A stretch of DNA of 64,000 nt from Agarivorans sp. Alg241-V36 (lineage in GTDB: Bacteria > Pseudomonadota > Gammaproteobacteria > Enterobacterales > Celerinatantimonadaceae): NCBI RefSeq assembly GCF_900537085.1, contig NZ_UNRE01000003.1, positions 62,001-126,000 on the forward strand. The letters run 5' to 3'. A program made the position numbers and the translations under genes. Below, piece after piece: positions 1 to 9,469 of this stretch. The notes beneath the pieces were generated by a model, which was not told where the DNA came from, made no database searches, and saw only the letters and a list, made by a program, of their open reading frames with translations. Position 1 is the first letter of the stretch, and the number at the start of each line of letters is the position of its first letter.

Positions 1-690
1 TGCTGCTTGCAGCACCATGGTTGAGTGAGAAAAAATAGGGCCGTGGTTTACATTCATTTGCCGTAATCCCACCAACTTAAACCAGGCTTTCCAATCGTGA
101 CGGGCGGTATCATGTAACAAAGTGTGATATTGCAAATCTTCAGGTTTAGTGAGGGCTTTATCGCCTACCAACAAACTAGGAGCACACACTGGAACTAAAT
201 ACTCAGTATGTAGTTTGTCGGCACGCAGACCTGACCAATTTCCCCGGCCATAATAAATCGCAACATCAACATCTTCTGTTAATGAGCCTTCGTATAAATC
301 GACGGCTTTAATTCGTACATCAATATCGGGATGCATCTCACTAAATTGCGATAAACGTGGTACCAGCCATTGAATAGCAAAACTGGGTTGTAAACTAACC
401 GTAATGGTTCCTTTAGCGCCTCGTGCTAACAAACGATCGGTGGCTTCGGTTAAAGAAATAAATATATCTTTAATATCTAAGAAGTAGCCTTGACCTTCTT
501 CGGTTAGCAGTAAGGCCCTGTTTTTCCTTCGAAAAAGCTTTAACCCTAAGAATTCTTCTAAGGCTTTTATTTGGTGACTAACAGCTGCTTGGGTCACAAA
601 AAGCTCTTCAGCAGCTCGAGTAAAACTAAGATGCCTAGCAGCCGCTTCAAAGGCTTTTAAGGCATTAAGTGGAGGCAAACGACGCGCCAT
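1..690 (-). CDS. gcvA: LysR-family regulator GcvA (3' truncated by window edge)
   Basis: The first 230 codons of a LysR-type regulator are present; the C-terminus lies beyond base 1. The N-terminus reads MARRLPPLNALKAFEAA, followed by a winged helix-turn-helix (about residues 6-64, FTRAAEELFVTQAAVSHQIK) and the start of the substrate-binding domain (from about 92, with DVDVAIYYGRGNW). From memory it matches E. coli GcvA almost word for word in these stretches. GcvA controls the glycine cleavage operon and activates the small RNA gcvB. A GcvB-like RNA starts about 93 bp away on the opposite strand, the same divergent arrangement as in enterobacteria, which supports GcvA rather than another LysR protein. 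The ATG at 688-690 fits the conserved N-terminus. Confidence 0.9.
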   Translation of the reverse strand, partial: MARRLPPLNALKAFEAAARHLSFTRAAEELFVTQAAVSHQIKALEEFLGLKLFRRKNRALLLTEEGQGYFLDIKDIFISLTEATDRLLARGAKGTITVSLQPSFAIQWLVPRLSQFSEMHPDIDVRIKAVDLYEGSLTEDVDVAIYYGRGNWSGLRADKLHTEYLVPVCAPSLLVGDKALTKPEDLQYHTLLHDTARHDWKAWFKLVGLRQMNVNHGPIFSHSTMVLQAA

Positions 691-747
691 TTTAACATCC
701 CATTAACGGATAAGTTTTTCTAATCTATGGTCATTATAATTTATCTG

Positions 748-776
748 TTGTTGTAGGACCAGTTGCAGATTACTAT
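748..776 (+). promoter_or_regulatory. Predicted sigma-70 promoter of the GcvB RNA
   Basis: A -35 hexamer TTGTTG (748-753) and a -10 hexamer TACTAT (771-776) are separated by 17 bp and would start transcription near 781-783. That start gives an RNA of about 203 nt ending at the terminator, the size of E. coli GcvB. A second TATAAT (735-740) lies upstream but lacks a good -35. The stretch between gcvA (start 690) and this promoter is where GcvA would be expected to bind; no operator was resolved by eye. Confidence 0.6.
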
Positions 777-782
777 GCACAC

Positions 783-985
783 GCAATCAGGCGAAGGGGT
801 CTGACGCAGCATCTAAAATCAAGGTGTTATGTCAGGCCTCTTTGAGTAATTACCGGATTTGTAATTACTTGATTGCTATGTTGTGTTTGCATTTGTCAGC
901 CCTTTTGCTGGCTTCCCTGTTTCTTATTTTGACTCTGTCTGTCAAAAAGAATTTTAAGCCACTGTTTATGCAGTGGCTTTTTTTT
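783..985 (+). ncRNA. gcvB: GcvB small regulatory RNA
   Basis: Hfq-dependent small RNA that, in enterobacteria and vibrios, represses amino-acid and peptide transporter mRNAs by base pairing. Visible elements in order: a 5' stem-loop closed by CTGAC (801-805) and GTCAG (831-835); a perfect 9-bp stem 845-853/861-869; a single-stranded G/U-rich stretch 875-897 containing ATGTTGTGTTTGCATTTG, which resembles the R1 seed region of E. coli GcvB; a pyrimidine-rich stretch with CTTCCCTGTTTC and CTCTGTCTGTC (912-943), like the second conserved region; and a Rho-independent terminator with a 9-bp stem 956-964/971-979 and U tract to 985. Position divergent from gcvA agrees. A 60-codon open frame overlapping it (824-1006) is not thought to be a protein. 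The exact 5' end is inferred from the promoter. Confidence 0.88.
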
Positions 986-1099
986 GCTTTAAATTCAAGG
1001 AAGTAGTCTTAAGAACATGATGAGCTGTTTGAAAAGCGCACTAAACCAAACATTAAAAAAAATAATCTTTGATCTAACTCACTAAACAGCCCTAGTTCA

Positions 1100-2281
1100 C
1101 TATACAGACAGAGATAGTTGCCGTTTTTGTTGATATTGATAAAACCACAGGCTTAACAAACCCAGAAGCAAAATGGGTAGTGCTGCGTAATTGACCGCTT
1201 GCCAACCCAAAGAGTGCTCTAACCAGCCAGCAGACAAAGCCGATATTGCCACCAAAGAAAACACCGTAAACTCGTTAGTAGCCTGTGCTTTAGCCTTCTC
1301 GGAAGGTCGATAAGACTGAGTAAACAACTGGGTAGCACCAATAAACATGAAGTTCCAACCAATGCCTAACAAACTTAAAGCCAAGGCAAAATGGCCAAAA
1401 CTATTACCCATTAAATTAATCGCCACGCAGGCAAACATTAGCCAAAGACCAATAAACATCACACGAAGTAAGCCGATGCGTTGAATGAGGTGCCCGGTAA
1501 CAAAAGACGGAGCGAACATGCCCAAGACATGCCATTCGATAACACTGGCTGATTGGGAGAAAGCGTAACCATGGTGATGCATAGCTAGCGGAGTTGCTGT
1601 CATCAATAAGTTCATTACAAAGTAGCTCACGGCTGCAGCAAGCATTGCAACCCAAAAGCCAGGCCCTTTAATAAGGTCTAACAATGGCCTCGCGTCTTGC
1701 GCTTCTAATTCTGGATTAACAAGGGGTTTAAACCGAATCAGCAGCAATAAAATTAGCGCAATGATGTATAAGCCCAGAAGACCAACAAATGCCCCAATAA
1801 ATGGCTGTTCAGGCCACCAATTTTGGCTATAGATAGCTAAGTTAGGCCCAACCACAGCAGCAATAACGCCGCCTACCATTATTGTGGAAATTGCTCTCGG
1901 CTGTTGATCGTCATCACACAGTTCGATGGCTGCAAACCGATAAAGCATTCCAAAACCAATCCCAATACCTAACAAGAATGTGGCGACGCAGAACAACAAG
2001 AAGGCTTCTGCTTGTAAGGCGTAAACAGCCAGCAATGCTCCACCAACCCCAATTGAGTTTCCCAGAACAAACCCTTTTTTCCTACCTGTTGCCCCCATGA
2101 TTAAAGAAGCGGGAATGGTGGCAAGCATTAATCCTAAAAATTGCATAGCAACAGGAAAGGTAATCCAAGCAGCAGAAGGAGCCAATTGCTGGCCAATTAA
2201 ACCAGTAACTGCCACGAGTAGAATATTCCCGGTAGTTAACAAGGCCTGACAAATGGCCAGCATCCATACAAAAATGTTCAA
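1100..2281 (-). CDS. Major facilitator superfamily transporter, substrate unknown
   Basis: 393-residue integral membrane protein with about 12 hydrophobic segments and a typical MFS length. The loop after the second segment carries GATGRKKGFVLG, an MFS motif A variant, and the central loop (about 190-205) is short and acidic. The second half contains GYAFSQSASVIEWHVLGMF, as in drug- or metabolite-efflux type MFS proteins. The substrate cannot be told from sequence. The start is a TTG (2279-2281) with GGAG seven bases upstream; an internal ATG (2263) is the alternative. It stands alone between the GcvB terminator and a chemoreceptor gene on the same strand, with 130 bp to the latter, so it is probably monocistronic. 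Confidence 0.8.
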   Translation of the reverse strand: MNIFVWMLAICQALLTTGNILLVAVTGLIGQQLAPSAAWITFPVAMQFLGLMLATIPASLIMGATGRKKGFVLGNSIGVGGALLAVYALQAEAFLLFCVATFLLGIGIGFGMLYRFAAIELCDDDQQPRAISTIMVGGVIAAVVGPNLAIYSQNWWPEQPFIGAFVGLLGLYIIALILLLLIRFKPLVNPELEAQDARPLLDLIKGPGFWVAMLAAAVSYFVMNLLMTATPLAMHHHGYAFSQSASVIEWHVLGMFAPSFVTGHLIQRIGLLRVMFIGLWLMFACVAINLMGNSFGHFALALSLLGIGWNFMFIGATQLFTQSYRPSEKAKAQATNEFTVFSLVAISALSAGWLEHSLGWQAVNYAALPILLLGLLSLWFYQYQQKRQLSLSV

Positions 2282-2411
2282 ATCAAAGCTCCATGAAAAC
2301 GAGCTATAACTATAAGGTAATATTGGGACGAAGGGCAGCAGCTAATCATCTACCGCTTTGGATACAGCCTTATTGATGAAAGGCTATACCCAATGATTAA
2401 GAAAAGGTTGC

Positions 2412-4418
2412 TCACGCAACTTTAAATTGCCTTGCTAATTGGTCTTGCTTAGAAGCAAGTAATTTAAGTTTAGAGCTCACATCTACCACTTGAGCTATGT
2501 CTGAATAGTTTTGCTCAGAGCCACTCGATATGACATTGATATTCTTAGCAATGGATTGAGAGGTATGTTGTTGCTGAAGCGCAGCACTGGCTATTTGGCT
2601 GCTCATATCTGCGATTTCTTCTACTAAGCGGTGAATGTTTTCTTGAGCATCAAATGCATCGCTACTCATATTAATACTGTTTTGCATTTCTTCTGCACAC
2701 TCGCCCATTACAGCTACTGCTTTTTGCGAACCTTGCTGTAGATTTTCAATCATAGAGTGAATCTCTGAGGTAGAGTTAGCAGTTTTCTGTGCCAAGTTAC
2801 GTACTTCATCGGCAACGACTGCAAAGCCTCTGCCCTGCTCTCCGGCCCTTGCAGCTTCAATCGCTGCATTTAGCGCTAATAGATTAGTTTGTGCGGCTAT
2901 TCCATCAATCACTTCTAAGATACTGGCTATATCGGTGCTCAGGCGTTCAACGTCTGAAATAACCACGCTAGATTGGCTAATCTTATTAGAGAGTTGTTGA
3001 GTGACCTCAACGCTAGAGCTTACCACTCTGCGGCTAAGATCTGCTGCTTGTTTAACTTCGTTAACACGTTCCAGCGACAAATCTGCTGAGCTAGACACTT
3101 GTACCACTGATTGCTCCATTTGAGTCATCGCTGCGGCCACATTTGCTGTTTCACTGCGTTCACTATCTAGTTTGCCTGTTACTCGCTCTGCACTATGCAG
3201 ATTGTGAATGGATACTTCGTTAATATCATTAGCTGTAACGCTTAATTCGCCAAGCATCTCACGCAAACGATCAACCACTTGGTTAACGCTAGTAGCCAGC
3301 TCACCAAACTCATTTTGTTGCGAATAGTTCACTTTATTCCGCAAATCACCACTCGCTACATCACGCAGGGTTTGCTTCATTAACTTCAGAGGTTTACGAA
3401 TAATGCTAGCGACGTGGTAACAAACGGCGATAACCATCACCAATGCCAACACAATTATTCCGGCTAAAACACTCAAACTTTGACTAAATGTAGCGTCTGC
3501 CGCTTCTCCTGCTAATTGTGCTTGAGCTTGAGAAAACTGATTTATCTCGCCAACAACAAGTAATAAATCATCCAGCTGCTCGGTGGCCAAATTAATCTGT
3601 TGCTGTAACCGATCTCGCGTTCCAATGTAAGCAAGGTGCAGGCTCAATATACCGCCAACCTGCATAGTTTCCTTGCTTAGCTCATTGATATTATGGGCGA
3701 TTGAGCCATTGGCAATATCTTCAACTGTTTTAACCGAAGCGGCAATATCTTCAAAATCTAAACTAATAGCTTCTCGCTTTTTCTGATTACCAGACAGTAC
3801 CTTTTCAATTAATGCCGCGTTATGACTGTTCAAGGCTTTTAAGCTATTTACTTCAATAAAGGTTAGCGTTGTCTCTAGCGAGGCATAAATGGATTTAACA
3901 AAAGTTTTATCTTCAACGATCAAGCGCTCTAAGTCACTGCGTATTTGCCCCGGTAATCGCTGAACGCGAATCCGTTTATCGGCAACTACAGCCTGTTGTT
4001 GTTGTTGCTGCTGATATAACTCCATAACTTGCTCAGCATTTATTTTATAAGCTAGCCATTGCTCATTTAACTCCGCGTACAAATTAGGATTGTTAGCCTG
4101 CTGTTGAATAACTATGTCTAGCTGTTGTTGGGTGACACTAATAGCTTGATTATAGGCTTGTTCGGCCGCAAGCATACGCTGCTCATTGCCCGAGAGAAGG
4201 TAGTTCTTTAAGTGTTTATCTACAGCCAACAGTTGGTTGGCTAAAACACCCGACTCAAGTACTTGGGGGGTGAATTTATCTGTGACTTTTTTCACTGCAT
4301 TATTTAACGAGTCTGTAGAGTAAAAAGACACCGCGCCCAGTGCTAGCACCATCGCTCCTAACACAGCAAAGCCAATTATAATGCGAGTAACAATATTTAT
4401 ACTTCTTATTGCGTACAT
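2412..4418 (-). CDS. Methyl-accepting chemotaxis protein
   Basis: Inner-membrane chemoreceptor of 668 residues. Order: short cytoplasmic N-terminus, TM1 (about 8-32), a long periplasmic helical ligand-binding region of about 280 residues with a glutamine run from a CAG/CAA repeat (near 130-140), TM2 (about 313-337), HAMP linker ([18 protein letters not shown], about 338-392) and the cytoplasmic signalling domain, whose conserved hairpin tip is [19 protein letters not shown] (near 505-525). It would relay ligand occupancy to CheA/CheW. No C-terminal CheR-docking pentapeptide is seen; the protein ends LARQFKVA. The start at 4418 is chosen because GGGAGAAG lies just upstream; an upstream in-frame start would add nine residues. 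The ligand is unknown, and no other chemotaxis genes are in the window. Confidence 0.92.
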   Translation of the reverse strand: MYAIRSINIVTRIIIGFAVLGAMVLALGAVSFYSTDSLNNAVKKVTDKFTPQVLESGVLANQLLAVDKHLKNYLLSGNEQRMLAAEQAYNQAISVTQQQLDIVIQQQANNPNLYAELNEQWLAYKINAEQVMELYQQQQQQQAVVADKRIRVQRLPGQIRSDLERLIVEDKTFVKSIYASLETTLTFIEVNSLKALNSHNAALIEKVLSGNQKKREAISLDFEDIAASVKTVEDIANGSIAHNINELSKETMQVGGILSLHLAYIGTRDRLQQQINLATEQLDDLLLVVGEINQFSQAQAQLAGEAADATFSQSLSVLAGIIVLALVMVIAVCYHVASIIRKPLKLMKQTLRDVASGDLRNKVNYSQQNEFGELATSVNQVVDRLREMLGELSVTANDINEVSIHNLHSAERVTGKLDSERSETANVAAAMTQMEQSVVQVSSSADLSLERVNEVKQAADLSRRVVSSSVEVTQQLSNKISQSSVVISDVERLSTDIASILEVIDGIAAQTNLLALNAAIEAARAGEQGRGFAVVADEVRNLAQKTANSTSEIHSMIENLQQGSQKAVAVMGECAEEMQNSINMSSDAFDAQENIHRLVEEIADMSSQIASAALQQQHTSQSIAKNINVISSGSEQNYSDIAQVVDVSSKLKLLASKQDQLARQFKVA

Positions 4419-4620
4419 CAACTTCTCCCTAACTGCTCTAATCAAGTTCCATCCAATCTCGCGGTTTAATTCTGCTAAATTGTCACTTTAAAACATTACC
4501 TAATTTCATCACTTAGCTATATCGGCAAATTTAAGAAACCGGTTTCAGTACTCATTTTTATCGGCAATTTATTTTTAAAGTCGAATTAAATTCACATTAT
4601 TAAAGCTTCAAACTTTAGCT

Positions 4621-4650
4621 AGGCACAAAAAAAGCGCCATTAAGGCGCTT
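4621..4650 (-). terminator. Rho-independent terminator of guaBA
   Basis: A perfect 7-bp stem AAGCGCC/GGCGCTT (4632-4638 with 4644-4650) and 5-nt loop are followed on the minus strand by a run of seven T. It sits 19 bp after the guaA stop codon. Confidence 0.88.
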
Positions 4651-4668
4651 TGTTCAATGAGCGAAAGT

Positions 4669-6249
4669 TTATTCCCACTCAATGGTCGCTGGCGGTTTGC
4701 CAGAGATGTCATAAACAACCCGTGAAATACCATCTATCTCGTTGATAATACGGTTGCTTACGTTACCTAAGAAATCATAAGGTAAGTGTGCCCAGTGAGC
4801 GGTCATAAAATCGATGGTTTCTACTGCGCGCAGCGATACAACCCAATCGTACTTACGAGCGTCACCCATTACGCCTACCGAACGAACCGGTAAGAAAACG
4901 GTGAAGGCTTGGCTTACTTTATGGTAAAGATCAGCTTTGTGTAGTTCTTCGATAAAGATAGCGTCAGCGCGACGTAGCAAGTCACAGTACTCTTTCTTCA
5001 CTTCACCCAATACACGTACCCCTAAACCCGGTCCAGGGAATGGGTGGCGATACAACATATCGTAAGGAAGCCCTAACTCTAGGCCAATTTTACGTACTTC
5101 GTCTTTAAACAACTCACGTAAAGGCTCAACTAAGCCCATTTCCATATCGTCTGGTAGGCCACCAACATTATGGTGTGATTTAATCACGTGAGCTTTACCG
5201 GTTTTAGACGCTGCCGATTCGATAACATCAGGGTAAATAGTACCTTGAGCCAGCCACTTAGCGTTCTTAAGCTTTTTCGATTCTTCATCAAATACATCAA
5301 TGAATACATGGCCGATGATTTTACGCTTCTTCTCTGGGTCACTTTCGCCAGCCATTGCATCAAGGAAACGATTCTCAGCGTTTACATGAACGATGTTCAA
5401 ACCAAAGTGGTTACCAAACATATCCATGACTTGCTGGCCTTCATTTAAGCGCAGCAAACCGTTATCTACAAATACACAGGTAAGCTTGTCACCAATGGCG
5501 CGCTGAATGAGCATTGCCACTACCGATGAATCAACTCCGCCACTCAAACCTAGAATAACTTCGTCATCACCCACTTGTTGCTTAATTTGCGCAACCGCGT
5601 TTTCAATAATTGATTCTGATGTCCATAAAGCGTCACAAGCACAAATGTCTTTCACGAAATGCTCAAGCATTCGCAAGCCCTGGCGAGTATGAGTCACTTC
5701 AGGGTGGAACTGCACGCCGTAGAAGTTTTTCTCTTGATTCATCATGGCAGCAAACTCACAACTAGGAGTTTGCGCTACAGTGGTGAACCCTTCAGGAATA
5801 GCCGACACTTTATCACCGTGGCTCATCCATACATCTAACAATGCGTTGCCGTTTGGCGCTACAGCATCTTCAATCGCTTTAAACAACGGCGATTGAGCAA
5901 CCACTTCAACTTGAGCATAACCAAATTCACGCTGGCCTTCGCCTTGAATAACCGCGCCGCCCAATTGCTCAGACATGGTTTGCATGCCGTAACAAATACC
6001 TAATACTGGTACTCCAGCGTTAAACACATACTCTGGAGCTCGAGGAGAGTCATTTTCAGTTACGCTTTCTGGGCCACCGGCCAAAATAATGCCGTTTGGT
6101 GCGAACTCGCGGATATCGGCTTCTTCTACATCCCAGCTCCACAATTCACAATAAACGCCTATTTCACGAATACGACGTGCGATAAGTTGGGTATATTGCG
6201 ATCCAAAATCTAAAATTAGAATACGATGTTCGTGGATATCTCTGCTCAT
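4669..6249 (-). CDS. guaA: GMP synthase (glutamine-hydrolysing)
   Basis: Converts XMP to GMP using ATP and glutamine, the last step of guanine nucleotide synthesis, in the cytoplasm. 526 residues (E. coli 525). The N-terminal class I glutamine amidotransferase domain begins [19 protein letters not shown] and has the nucleophile elbow GICYGMQ and the HPEVTHT His/Glu pair. The ATP-pyrophosphatase domain has the P-loop [10 protein letters not shown] (near 235), and the protein ends with the conserved dimerisation domain (PPATIEWE). ATG at 6247-6249 is preferred; an in-frame GTG two codons upstream is the alternative. It follows guaB by 77 bp, in the usual guaBA order, with a hairpin between the two. 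Confidence 0.98.
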   Translation of the reverse strand: MSRDIHEHRILILDFGSQYTQLIARRIREIGVYCELWSWDVEEADIREFAPNGIILAGGPESVTENDSPRAPEYVFNAGVPVLGICYGMQTMSEQLGGAVIQGEGQREFGYAQVEVVAQSPLFKAIEDAVAPNGNALLDVWMSHGDKVSAIPEGFTTVAQTPSCEFAAMMNQEKNFYGVQFHPEVTHTRQGLRMLEHFVKDICACDALWTSESIIENAVAQIKQQVGDDEVILGLSGGVDSSVVAMLIQRAIGDKLTCVFVDNGLLRLNEGQQVMDMFGNHFGLNIVHVNAENRFLDAMAGESDPEKKRKIIGHVFIDVFDEESKKLKNAKWLAQGTIYPDVIESAASKTGKAHVIKSHHNVGGLPDDMEMGLVEPLRELFKDEVRKIGLELGLPYDMLYRHPFPGPGLGVRVLGEVKKEYCDLLRRADAIFIEELHKADLYHKVSQAFTVFLPVRSVGVMGDARKYDWVVSLRAVETIDFMTAHWAHLPYDFLGNVSNRIINEIDGISRVVYDISGKPPATIEWE

Positions 6250-6276
6250 AATCACTTACTTTTAAAAAAGGCTGAT

Positions 6277-6302
6277 AAAACTAAGCGCCTTGCGGCGCTT
6301 AG
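6277..6302 (-). terminator. Intergenic hairpin between guaB and guaA
   Basis: Perfect 9-bp stem CTAAGCGCC/GGCGCTTAG (6281-6289 with 6294-6302), 4-nt loop, followed on the minus strand by TTTT. It lies inside the guaBA transcript, so it is more likely a partial terminator or mRNA processing/stability element that lowers guaA relative to guaB than a full stop; this role is inferred. Confidence 0.6.
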
Positions 6303-6326
6303 AGAAGAAAAACAAACTACCTAGGC

Positions 6327-7787
6327 TTAGCCCATACGGTAGTTAGGTGCTTCTTTAGTAATCGTTACGTCATGTACGTGACTCTCACCCATACCTGCGC
6401 TAGTTACACGCACAAACTCTGCTTTAGTATTTAGTTCATTGATAGTTGCACAACCGGTTAAACCCATGCATGAACGTAGTCCGCCCATTTGCTGGTGAAT
6501 AATCGCTTTTACTGGACCTTTATAAGCTACGCGGCCTTCAATACCTTCTGGCACCAATTTGTCAGCAGCGTTGTCTGTTTGGAAGTAGCGATCTGATGAA
6601 CCTTGAGACATTGCGCCAAGCGAGCCCATACCACGGTAAGACTTAAACGAACGGCCTTGGTAAAGTTCAATTTCACCAGGTGCTTCTTCAGTACCAGCAA
6701 ACATGCTACCAACCATTACACAGGAGGCGCCAGCCACTAAGGCTTTTGCAATATCACCTGAGAAACGAATACCGCCGTCGGCGATAACCGGAATATCACG
6801 ACCTTTCAGCGCTTCAACGGCATCAGCTACCGCAGTAATTTGTGGCACACCTACACCCGTTACAATACGCGTAGTACAGATTGAACCTGGGCCAATACCT
6901 ACTTTAACCGCACTTACACCAGCGTCAGCCAAAGCTAGCGCGCCAGCGCCTGTTGCTACGTTACCGCCAACTATAGGCAGCTCTGGGTATTTTTCGTGAG
7001 TGGCTTTAATACGATCTAATACGCCTTGCGAATGGCCGTGAGACGAGTCGATTAACAATACGTCAACGCCCGCTTCAACTAAGGCGTCGATGCGCTCTTC
7101 GTTACCAGCACCAGCGCCTACAGCAGCGCCTACACGTAAGCGACCAAAGCTATCTTTACAAGCATTAGGTTTACGCTCGGCTTTTTTGAAATCTTTTACG
7201 GTGATTAAGCCAGTAAGTTTAAAGGCATCATCAACCACTAGCATTTTTTCAATGCGGTGTTCGTGCATTAGCTTTTCAACTACGTCACGAGAGGTATCAG
7301 TGGTCGTCACCAAACGCTCTTTTGGTGTCATTACTTGAGAAACAGTTTTAGAAAAATCTGTTTCAAAACGTAAATCACGGCCAGTAACAATACCCACTAA
7401 ATCGTTAGCTTCAGTTACCACTGGAAAACCAGCGAAACCATGGATCTGACGCAGCTCAGCAATTTGACCTAGAGTTAACTCAGGAGTTACCGTAATTGGC
7501 TCAAGTACAATACCTGCTTCAAACTTCTTCACTTTACGCACTTCAGCAGCTTGCTGCTCAATGCTCATGTTCTTGTGAATAAAGCCAACACCGCCCTCTT
7601 GCGCTAGTGCAATCGCAAAATTAGCTTCAGTTACTGTATCCATGGCAGCAGACACCATAGGAATACTAAGCGGGATATCTTTGGTTAGACGTGTCGCCAA
7701 ATTGGCGGTATTTGGAAGTACTTCTGAGTGAGCCGGAAGTAGTAGTACATCATCGAAGGTTAAGGCTTCTTTGGAAATTCTCAACAT
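6327..7787 (-). CDS. guaB: Inosine-5'-monophosphate dehydrogenase
   Basis: Oxidises IMP to XMP with NAD+, the committed step to GMP, in the cytoplasm. 486 residues (E. coli 488). The TIM-barrel core begins [17 protein letters not shown]; a pair of CBS domains is inserted at about 93-200; the catalytic loop is [11 protein letters not shown] with the active-site Cys; and the flap/signature region [12 protein letters not shown] lies near 430. First gene of the guaBA operon. A good promoter lies just upstream (7838-7866). No classical PurR box was recognised. Confidence 0.98.
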   Translation of the reverse strand: MLRISKEALTFDDVLLLPAHSEVLPNTANLATRLTKDIPLSIPMVSAAMDTVTEANFAIALAQEGGVGFIHKNMSIEQQAAEVRKVKKFEAGIVLEPITVTPELTLGQIAELRQIHGFAGFPVVTEANDLVGIVTGRDLRFETDFSKTVSQVMTPKERLVTTTDTSRDVVEKLMHEHRIEKMLVVDDAFKLTGLITVKDFKKAERKPNACKDSFGRLRVGAAVGAGAGNEERIDALVEAGVDVLLIDSSHGHSQGVLDRIKATHEKYPELPIVGGNVATGAGALALADAGVSAVKVGIGPGSICTTRIVTGVGVPQITAVADAVEALKGRDIPVIADGGIRFSGDIAKALVAGASCVMVGSMFAGTEEAPGEIELYQGRSFKSYRGMGSLGAMSQGSSDRYFQTDNAADKLVPEGIEGRVAYKGPVKAIIHQQMGGLRSCMGLTGCATINELNTKAEFVRVTSAGMGESHVHDVTITKEAPNYRMG

Positions 7788-7837
7788 AGCAACATTCGCC
7801 TAAATCAGTTAATAAAGGGATAAAATATTGCGGTCGG

Positions 7838-7866
7838 ATTATAGGTATAAAGCTGGCCAAGGTAAA
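7838..7866 (-). promoter_or_regulatory. Predicted sigma-70 promoter of guaBA
   Basis: On the minus strand, TTTACC (7861-7866) and a perfect TATAAT (7838-7843) are spaced 17 bp, placing the start near 7831 and giving a leader of about 44 nt before guaB. It overlaps the region just upstream of xseA, which is transcribed the other way. Confidence 0.7.
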
Positions 7867-7918
7867 TTGAAAAATGTTATTTTCTTACATTATTTTCAAT
7901 TTAGCTTCGAGTTGGCTA

Positions 7919-9253
7919 ATGCAAAACAATCAAATCGCCCAAAATATCCTCAGTGTAAGTCAATTAAACCAGCAAGTTAGGCGATTACTAGAGAACTCTC
8001 TAGGCACAGTTTGGTTAGCAGGGGAAATCTCTAATTTTGCTACGCCATTTTCTGGCCATTGGTACTTCAGTTTAAAAGACGATGATGCTCAAGTGCGCTG
8101 CGCCATGTTTAAGGGTGCTAATCGTAAAGCAGTATTTACCCCAGAAAACGGTATGCAAGTGCTGGTAAAAGCCAAAATCACCATGTATGAACCACGTGGC
8201 GATTACCAGCTCATTGCAGAAGCGATTCACCCTGCTGGAGACGGCGCCCAGCAGCAAGCGTTTGAACAATTGAAAATGAAACTAGCCAGCGAGGGCTTAT
8301 TTGGTCAAGCAGAAAAGCAAGCCTTACCTGAATATCCGAGCACCATTGGCGTGGTTAGCTCTGCCTCTGGAGCAGCCTTACAAGATATCTTGTCGGTTCT
8401 TCAACGCCGTGCGCCCGCTATACAAGTGATAGTTTATCCTGCTGCGGTGCAGGGAGATGCCGCTGCAAATCAACTTATTAGTATGATTGAGCTTGCCAAC
8501 CAACGAGAAGAAGTCGATTTACTTATTGTTGGCCGTGGTGGTGGCTCTAAAGAAGATTTATCTGCCTTTAATGATGAAGCACTCGCGCGCTGTGTATTTA
8601 ATTCAAACATACCGGTGATATCTGCGGTGGGTCACGAAGTGGACGACAGCATTTGTGATTTAGTGGCAGACATACGCGCTGCAACGCCCTCTGCTGCCGC
8701 AGAAATTGTTAGCCAACAAGCTAGTCAGCTTTCAGTAAGTTTAAACAAACTACGTCAGCAACTAGAGCAAAGTTATTTGCATATGCTTAGTCGCCAACAG
8801 ATCCGCCTCAAGCAGCTTCATCATCAAGTAGAAACCCAATCGCCTATTCATCTATTAGAACAGCAGCAGCAACGCTTTGACGAGCTTAGCCACCGTTTGA
8901 GCTTTGCCCATCAACAAAGCTTAAGCCGCAGCAAGCAGCGCCAGCAAGAAGCTAGCTCACGTTTAAAACACTCTCTTTTAGCACAAAAGCTCGGTCGTCA
9001 TCAGCAACGCTTAGTTCAACTTAAGCAACGGCTGAATCTAGCCAGTGATAAGCACCTTCAGCACCAGCAAGACGCTTTGGTAAATGCTTGTCGACAAATG
9101 GATAATTTAAGCCCGTTACGTGTATTGGAACGAGGTTTTAGTTTAGTAACTCAACAAGAAAACATTGTTAAATCTGCTGCGGATTTAAGCATTGGAGACC
9201 AAGTCAACATCAGATTTGCCGATGGCAAGCATAACGCAACAATTATTGACTAA
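7919..9253 (+). CDS. xseA: Exodeoxyribonuclease VII large subunit
   Basis: Catalytic subunit of exonuclease VII, which with XseB degrades single-stranded DNA from both ends. 444 residues (E. coli 456). The N-terminal OB-fold (VWLAGEISNFATPFSGHWYFSL) is followed by the catalytic core (STIGVVSSASGAALQDIL; RGGGSKEDLSAFNDE; ISAVGHEVDDSICDLVAD) and a long Gln/Leu/Arg-rich coiled coil (about 265-405) that binds the small subunits. ATG 7919 is chosen because the distance to the conserved VSxLNQ motif matches E. coli; ATG 7874 would add 15 residues and has a slightly better ribosome binding site. Divergent from guaB, as in E. coli. xseB is not in the window. Confidence 0.96.
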   Translation: MQNNQIAQNILSVSQLNQQVRRLLENSLGTVWLAGEISNFATPFSGHWYFSLKDDDAQVRCAMFKGANRKAVFTPENGMQVLVKAKITMYEPRGDYQLIAEAIHPAGDGAQQQAFEQLKMKLASEGLFGQAEKQALPEYPSTIGVVSSASGAALQDILSVLQRRAPAIQVIVYPAAVQGDAAANQLISMIELANQREEVDLLIVGRGGGSKEDLSAFNDEALARCVFNSNIPVISAVGHEVDDSICDLVADIRAATPSAAAEIVSQQASQLSVSLNKLRQQLEQSYLHMLSRQQIRLKQLHHQVETQSPIHLLEQQQQRFDELSHRLSFAHQQSLSRSKQRQQEASSRLKHSLLAQKLGRHQQRLVQLKQRLNLASDKHLQHQQDALVNACRQMDNLSPLRVLERGFSLVTQQENIVKSAADLSIGDQVNIRFADGKHNATIID

Positions 9254-9276
9254 GTGTTAGCGTTTTAAACGCCAAG

Positions 9277-9315
9277 CTCACATCTAGTGAGTTAGTCATC
9301 AAAATTGATGGGATT
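9277..9315 (+). terminator. Possible weak terminator after xseA
   Basis: Two small hairpins follow xseA: CTCAC/GTGAG (9277-9281, 9287-9291) and CATCA/TGATG (9297-9301, 9306-9310), the second followed by GGATTTTA. The stems are only 5 bp, so this is tentative. Confidence 0.3.
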
Positions 9316-9341
9316 TTAGTTAATTCTGACATAAGATTGAT

Positions 9342-9397
9342 TCGACTAAACCGAATAGCTAGTTGGTTCGCAGTTTAGCTAGAATGTCGACTAAACC
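9342..9397 (+). repeat. Paired 11-bp repeats upstream of the LuxR-hydrolase gene (candidate operator)
   Basis: TCGACTAAACC occurs at 9342-9352 and again at 9387-9397, 45 bp apart. The second copy also forms an inverted pair with GTTTAG at 9373-9378. The repeats lie 73-128 bp before the start of the regulator gene, where an autoregulatory operator would be expected. Binding by that regulator is inference only. Confidence 0.4.
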
Positions 9398-9469
9398 CAC
9401 TAAGAGGTAAAGCGAGCATTCGGGTAACTAACTAGATATCAATATAAAAAGTAAATTAGCAGCAATACT

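Noticed and set aside
824-1006. 60-codon open frame after gcvA
   Set aside because: It lies almost wholly inside the GcvB RNA, including the seed and the terminator, and has no ribosome binding site.
3995-4020. CAG/CAA repeat run in the chemoreceptor gene
   Set aside because: Short and mixed-codon, so it is unlikely to be a phase-variable tract; it simply encodes a glutamine stretch.
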